Shown here one piece after another: positions 61,309 through 64,000 of a DNA stretch of 64,000 nt (its first letter is position 1; each line of letters opens with the position of its first letter). A model generated the notes under the pieces. The model did no database searches and had not been told where the DNA came from. It saw nothing but the letters and a program-made list of their open reading frames with translations. The stretch is from Sulfurospirillum arcachonense DSM 9755 (GTDB lineage: Bacteria; Campylobacterota; Campylobacteria; Campylobacterales; Sulfurospirillaceae). The position numbers and the translations under genes were made by a program. The stretch is from positions 1-64,000 of the forward strand of contig NZ_JFBL01000009.1 in the NCBI RefSeq assembly GCF_000597725.1, in the 5' to 3' direction.

Positions 61309-62799
61309 ATGGGAAAAATTACACAAAATGACATAAAACAAAGTATTGCTGACGCAGTTCAGTATATTTCTTACTATCATCCAGAGGATTTTGTAAAAGG
61401 TATGGTTCAGGCTTATGAAGTAGAAAAGTCTGAAGCAGCTAAAAATGCAATTGGTCAGATTCTTATAAACTCAAAAATGTGTGCTATGGGACATCGTCCA
61501 ATCTGTCAAGATACTGGTTCTGTAAATGTTTTTATTAAAGTAGGAACAAAAGCAAATCTAGAAATTACAGATGAATTAACAGATATTATTAATGAAGGTG
61601 TTGCTTTAGGTTACCAAGATCCATCTAATACTCTTAGATACTCTATCGTAGCTGATCCAGCAGGTGCAAGAACAAATACAAAAAACAATACTCCTGCAGT
61701 AATTCATTATACTGTGGATAATTCAGATGAGATTGAAATCACAGTTGCTGCAAAAGGTGGCGGTAGTGAAAATAAATCTAAATTTACTGTTTTAAATCCA
61801 AGTGATTCTGTATATGATTGGGTTATGGATAATGTAAGACAAATGGGTGCTGGCTGGTGTCCTCCTGGAATACTAGGAATTGGTATTGGTGGAAATCCTG
61901 AAAAATCTATGCTAATGGCAAAAGAATCTTTAATGGGTCAAGTAGATATTCATGAACTTAAAGCAAGAGGTCCTCAAAATGCTTTAGAAGAATTAAGACT
62001 AAAATTATATGAAGATATCAATAAAATTGGTACGGGTGCACAAGGATTAGGTGGTATTACTACAGTTTTAGATGTTAAAATCTTAGACTACCCATGTCAC
62101 GCTGCTTCTTTACCAGTTGCTATGATTCCAAACTGTGCGGCAACAAGACACATTCACTTTAAATTAAAAGGTGATGGACCAGCAGTATTTAAAAAACCAG
62201 ATTTAGATATTTGGCCAGATCTTGAATTGCCAATGGATACTATTAAAAAAGTAAATATCGAAGATTTAACAAAAGAGAATTTATCTCAATTTAAATCAGG
62301 TGACACTCTACTTCTTTCAGGAAAAATTTTAACTGCACGTGATGCTGCGCATAAGAAAATTGTTGAGTACAAAAATGCAAATAAACCTCTTCCAAATGGT
62401 GTTGAGCTAAAAGATAGATTTATTTATTATGTTGGACCTGTTGATCCTGTAAGAGATGAAAAAGTTGGACCTGCGGGACCTACAACTTCAACAAGAATGG
62501 ATAAATTTACTAAAGACATGATGGAAATTGGTATTATGGGAATGATTGGTAAGGCTGAAAGAAAGCAACCAACTATTGACCTAATTAAAGAATACAAATC
62601 AATGTATCTAATCGCAACTGGTGGTGCAGCATACTTGATTTCACAATCAATTAAAGATGCTAAAGTAGTTGCATTTGAAGAACTTGGTATGGAAGCTATT
62701 TACGAATTTGAAGTAAAAGACATGCCTGTTACTGTTGCTGTTGATACAGAGGGTGTTTCTATTCACACTACTGGGCCAGCAGAGTGGAACTGTATCTAA
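61309..62799 (+). CDS. fumA: Class I fumarate hydratase
   Basis: A 496-residue [4Fe-4S] fumarase of the TCA cycle with alpha (about residues 1-290) and beta (about 310-496) parts in one chain. Cluster Cys candidates lie in RPICQDTGSVNVF near residue 65, LDYPCHAAS and NCAATRHIHF near 265-280. Others: GGSENKSKF near 155, GIGIGGNPEKSM near 195, VGPAGPTTSTRMDKF near 385 and TGGAAYL. The start is ATG 61309 with GGAGAGG just before; a frame from 61282 adds nine unlikely residues. A terminator follows. Confidence 0.94.
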   Translation: MGKITQNDIKQSIADAVQYISYYHPEDFVKGMVQAYEVEKSEAAKNAIGQILINSKMCAMGHRPICQDTGSVNVFIKVGTKANLEITDELTDIINEGVALGYQDPSNTLRYSIVADPAGARTNTKNNTPAVIHYTVDNSDEIEITVAAKGGGSENKSKFTVLNPSDSVYDWVMDNVRQMGAGWCPPGILGIGIGGNPEKSMLMAKESLMGQVDIHELKARGPQNALEELRLKLYEDINKIGTGAQGLGGITTVLDVKILDYPCHAASLPVAMIPNCAATRHIHFKLKGDGPAVFKKPDLDIWPDLELPMDTIKKVNIEDLTKENLSQFKSGDTLLLSGKILTARDAAHKKIVEYKNANKPLPNGVELKDRFIYYVGPVDPVRDEKVGPAGPTTSTRMDKFTKDMMEIGIMGMIGKAERKQPTIDLIKEYKSMYLIATGGAAYLISQSIKDAKVVAFEELGMEAIYEFEVKDMPVTVAVDTEGVSIHTTGPAEWNCI

Positions 62800-62809
62800 A
62801 ATATATATG

Positions 62810-62842
62810 ATAAAGAAGGAAAGCAATTTCCTTCTTTATTTA
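62810..62842 (+). terminator. Rho-independent terminator after fumarase
   Basis: A perfect 13-bp stem (ATAAAGAAGGAAA with its complement) with a GCAA tetraloop, followed by TTA. It works in both directions before the convergent DUF2892 gene. Confidence 0.87.
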
Positions 62843-62873
62843 TCATCAAAAAATATCTAAGGTATTTAGACAT

Positions 62874-63083
62874 TTATAGTTCGCAGTCTTTACCGCTATT
62901 TTTACTTTTACAAGAATCCAATCCTATTAGAGTATAAAGTCCACACCAGCCTAGAGCTCCTGTGATAAAGATAACTGCACCTACAACTAATAGAATAATA
63001 GAATGAAAAAAACCATAAACCATAATAGGAATACCAATCATCAACCTTAAAAATCTATCTAATGTTCCAACATTTCTTTTCAT
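62874..63083 (-). CDS. DUF2892 small membrane protein
   Basis: A 69-residue inner-membrane protein with two helices (about residues 12-28 and 30-45). It carries the DUF2892 opening N-V-G-x-x-D-R-x-x-R and GALGWCGLYTLIG. The C-terminus adds two Cys (SCKSKNSGKDCEL). In other bacteria this domain is fused to rhodaneses (YgaP) or stands alone; the role is unknown. AAGGGG precedes the ATG. Confidence 0.88.
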   Translation of the reverse strand: MKRNVGTLDRFLRLMIGIPIMVYGFFHSIILLVVGAVIFITGALGWCGLYTLIGLDSCKSKNSGKDCEL

Positions 63084-63153
63084 GATATACCCCTTATAAA
63101 ATCATATATTTTTATTATATAGTAATAATGTGTAGTTTTTGTTTAGTTAATGA

Positions 63154-63159
63154 TATAAT
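63154..63159 (+). promoter_or_regulatory. Candidate promoter upstream of the 78-bp repeats
   Basis: TGATATAATCCC carries a TATAAT box. A start near 63166 would place all three tandem repeats in a leader of about 250 nt before the NFACT gene. Confidence 0.55.
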
Positions 63160-63192
63160 CCCAAATAAAAAAAGAAATAAGATACAAATATT

Positions 63193-63405
63193 CTCAACAA
63201 AGTTGAAGCTTTAGTGAAAGGAATTTTGTCTGGACTTGTTCAGATAAAGAAGAAGTAAGGTAAAGAAAATCTCAACAAAGTTGAAGCTTTAGTGAAAGGA
63301 ATTTTGTCTGGACTTGTTCAGATAAAGAAGAAGTAAGGTAAAGAAAATCTCAACAAAGTTGAAGCTTTAGTGAAAGGAATTTTGTCTGGACTTGTTCAGA
63401 TAAAA
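63193..63405 (+). repeat. Three tandem 78-bp repeats in the NFACT leader
   Basis: Units begin at 63193, 63271 and 63349 with exact 78-base spacing and no differences seen over the shared part; the third is cut after about 55 bases by the ribosome-site region. Each unit can fold into three small hairpins: UCAAC/GUUGA, CUUU/AAAG, and UCUGGA/UUCAGA with a CUUG tetraloop. 78 is 26 codons. In one frame each full unit encodes L-N-K-V-E-A-L-V-K-G-I-L-S-G-L-V-Q-I before a TAA. The third copy is in frame with the downstream gene without a stop. There is no ATG in the unit. Confidence 0.93.
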
Positions 63406-63417
63406 GGAGAAAGAAAA

Positions 63418-64000
63418 ATGAAAAGAAATGAATTAATCCAAGTAACCCAATATTTAAAAAAATTTAAAGCAGTCTCTTCTATTGGTAGAGTTGACGATAG
63501 CATTATAAAAATAGTATTTGACAAAGGAGAAGTACTTTTTTTTGATATGAAAAGGGGAGATTCTCATATTTTTAAAAAAGATGAATATAGACGTGCCAAA
63601 GTTTATAATGCTCCTTTTGATGTAGTTTTGTATAAAAGATTTAATAGAAGTAGTATTATCTCTTTGGACGTAAGTGAGGGGAATCGGATTTTACGTATGA
63701 GCGTAAATTCTAATTCAAGTTATAAAGCACAAACAACAACTTTGCAATTTGAATTTACAGGACGTAATACTAATGCTATTGTTTTAGACGATAATGATAT
63801 TGTTTTAGAAGCACTAAGACACATTGACTCTAGTGTTTCATATCGCTCGATTAAAGTTGGAGAGCATTTAGAAGAGTTACCTGTACGGGAGTTTGAAGAA
63901 AAACCTTCAAATATAGGCGAAGATATAGAAGTTTACTTACATAATGAGTATACAAAACGTGCACAAATTAAACTCAATCAAATCAAAAATCAAAGATTGA
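63418..64000 (+). CDS. NFACT/RqcH-family protein, N-terminal part (cut by window end)
   Basis: The first 194 codons of a longer gene that runs off the window. The sequence matches the N-terminal NFACT domain of Rqc2/RqcH (FbpA-type) proteins: V-L-F-F-D-M-K near residue 40, TTTLQFEFTGRNTNAIVLDD near 104 and LRHIDSSVSYRSIKVGE near 133. Epsilon members also fall here. RqcH binds stalled 50S subunits and directs Ala-tailing in ribosome rescue. ATG 63418 has AAGGAG eight bases upstream. The open frame continues back through the third 78-bp repeat, with GTG 63370 and TTG 63382 as other possible starts. Confidence 0.82.
   Translation, partial: MKRNELIQVTQYLKKFKAVSSIGRVDDSIIKIVFDKGEVLFFDMKRGDSHIFKKDEYRRAKVYNAPFDVVLYKRFNRSSIISLDVSEGNRILRMSVNSNSSYKAQTTTLQFEFTGRNTNAIVLDDNDIVLEALRHIDSSVSYRSIKVGEHLEELPVREFEEKPSNIGEDIEVYLHNEYTKRAQIKLNQIKNQRL

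Noticed and set aside
63193-63405. CRISPR-like array at the right end
   Set aside because: The three repeats are directly adjacent with no variable spacers, and the 78-base unit is far longer than CRISPR repeats.
1-64000. Mobile element, prophage or genomic island
   Set aside because: No transposase, integrase, phage gene, att-like repeat at tRNA or abrupt base-composition change was seen.

Overview
The window comes from a strongly AT-rich Gram-negative bacterium of the Campylobacterota (epsilonproteobacteria), most likely an Arcobacter-like marine or sediment species. This placement is an inference from the DUF3373-type porin, the heme/Mo periplasmic respiratory genes, the class I fumarase, the many cache-domain kinases, chemoreceptors and TRAP transporters, and near-consensus TATAAT -10 boxes with weak -35 regions. 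The sequence starts at the tail of an rRNA operon (5S gene at 185-313). I see no insertion sequence, integrase, prophage, CRISPR array or tRNA.

Region 0.8-3.5 kb holds a porin, an unusual short Mrp-like ATPase and a small partner gene. Region 3.6-15.5 kb is a compact respiratory cluster. It has a periplasmic tandem rhodanese, a Tat-exported type II DMSO-reductase-family molybdoenzyme (alpha), its iron-sulfur beta subunit, a heme-b gamma subunit fused to a cytochrome c, a secreted Cys-rich protein, a TorD-like chaperone, a polyferredoxin, an MFS transporter and a cache-domain two-component system. The substrate cannot be read from the sequence. The Mo-cofactor genes moaC and mobA lie elsewhere in the window.

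A bacterial arginine (phosphagen) kinase follows at 15.5-16.6 kb. Region 16.7-24.3 kb is a tightly coupled operon: a DctPQM TRAP transporter, the two halves of D-glutamate cyclase as separate genes (DUF1445 and DUF4392), 5-oxoprolinase PxpABC and a TRAP-associated universal stress protein. Together these make a plausible uptake route for D-glutamate or 5-oxoproline into L-glutamate.

Region 24.3-48.9 kb is mixed: a helical protein of unknown function, DUF493, moaC, three EamA permeases, a CZB chemoreceptor, a two-component system with a TAXI-type TRAP transporter and a LUD protein, an aminotransferase, an AEC permease, an RRM protein, outer-membrane phospholipase A, an orphan TRAP binding protein, the leuC-mobA-degenerate GGDEF/EAL operon, and a periplasmic-binding-protein/diguanylate cyclase fusion. 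Region 48.2-55 kb is an IclR-controlled operon with three CitE/HpcH-type lyase domains (one fused to an acyl-CoA ligase) and a double-hotdog hydratase. It looks like a branched C5-dicarboxylate (mesaconate, itaconate or methylmalate) CoA pathway. Region 55-64 kb has small proteins, a homocysteine methyltransferase, an FMN riboswitch with ribB, an RNase H-like protein, a FIST-domain chemoreceptor, a flavin reductase, fumarase, a DUF2892 protein, and three tandem 78-bp repeats in the leader of an NFACT/RqcH gene cut by the window end.

The most unusual genome-scale signal is the 12-base palindrome TTTACATGTAAA. It occurs exactly ten times here, with about a dozen one-mismatch copies, mostly inside genes where it reads L-H-V-K or F-T-C-K. 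Two copies face each other to build the terminator after ribB. This arrangement is like the DNA uptake sequences of Neisseria and Pasteurellaceae, but I know of no such element described for this group.
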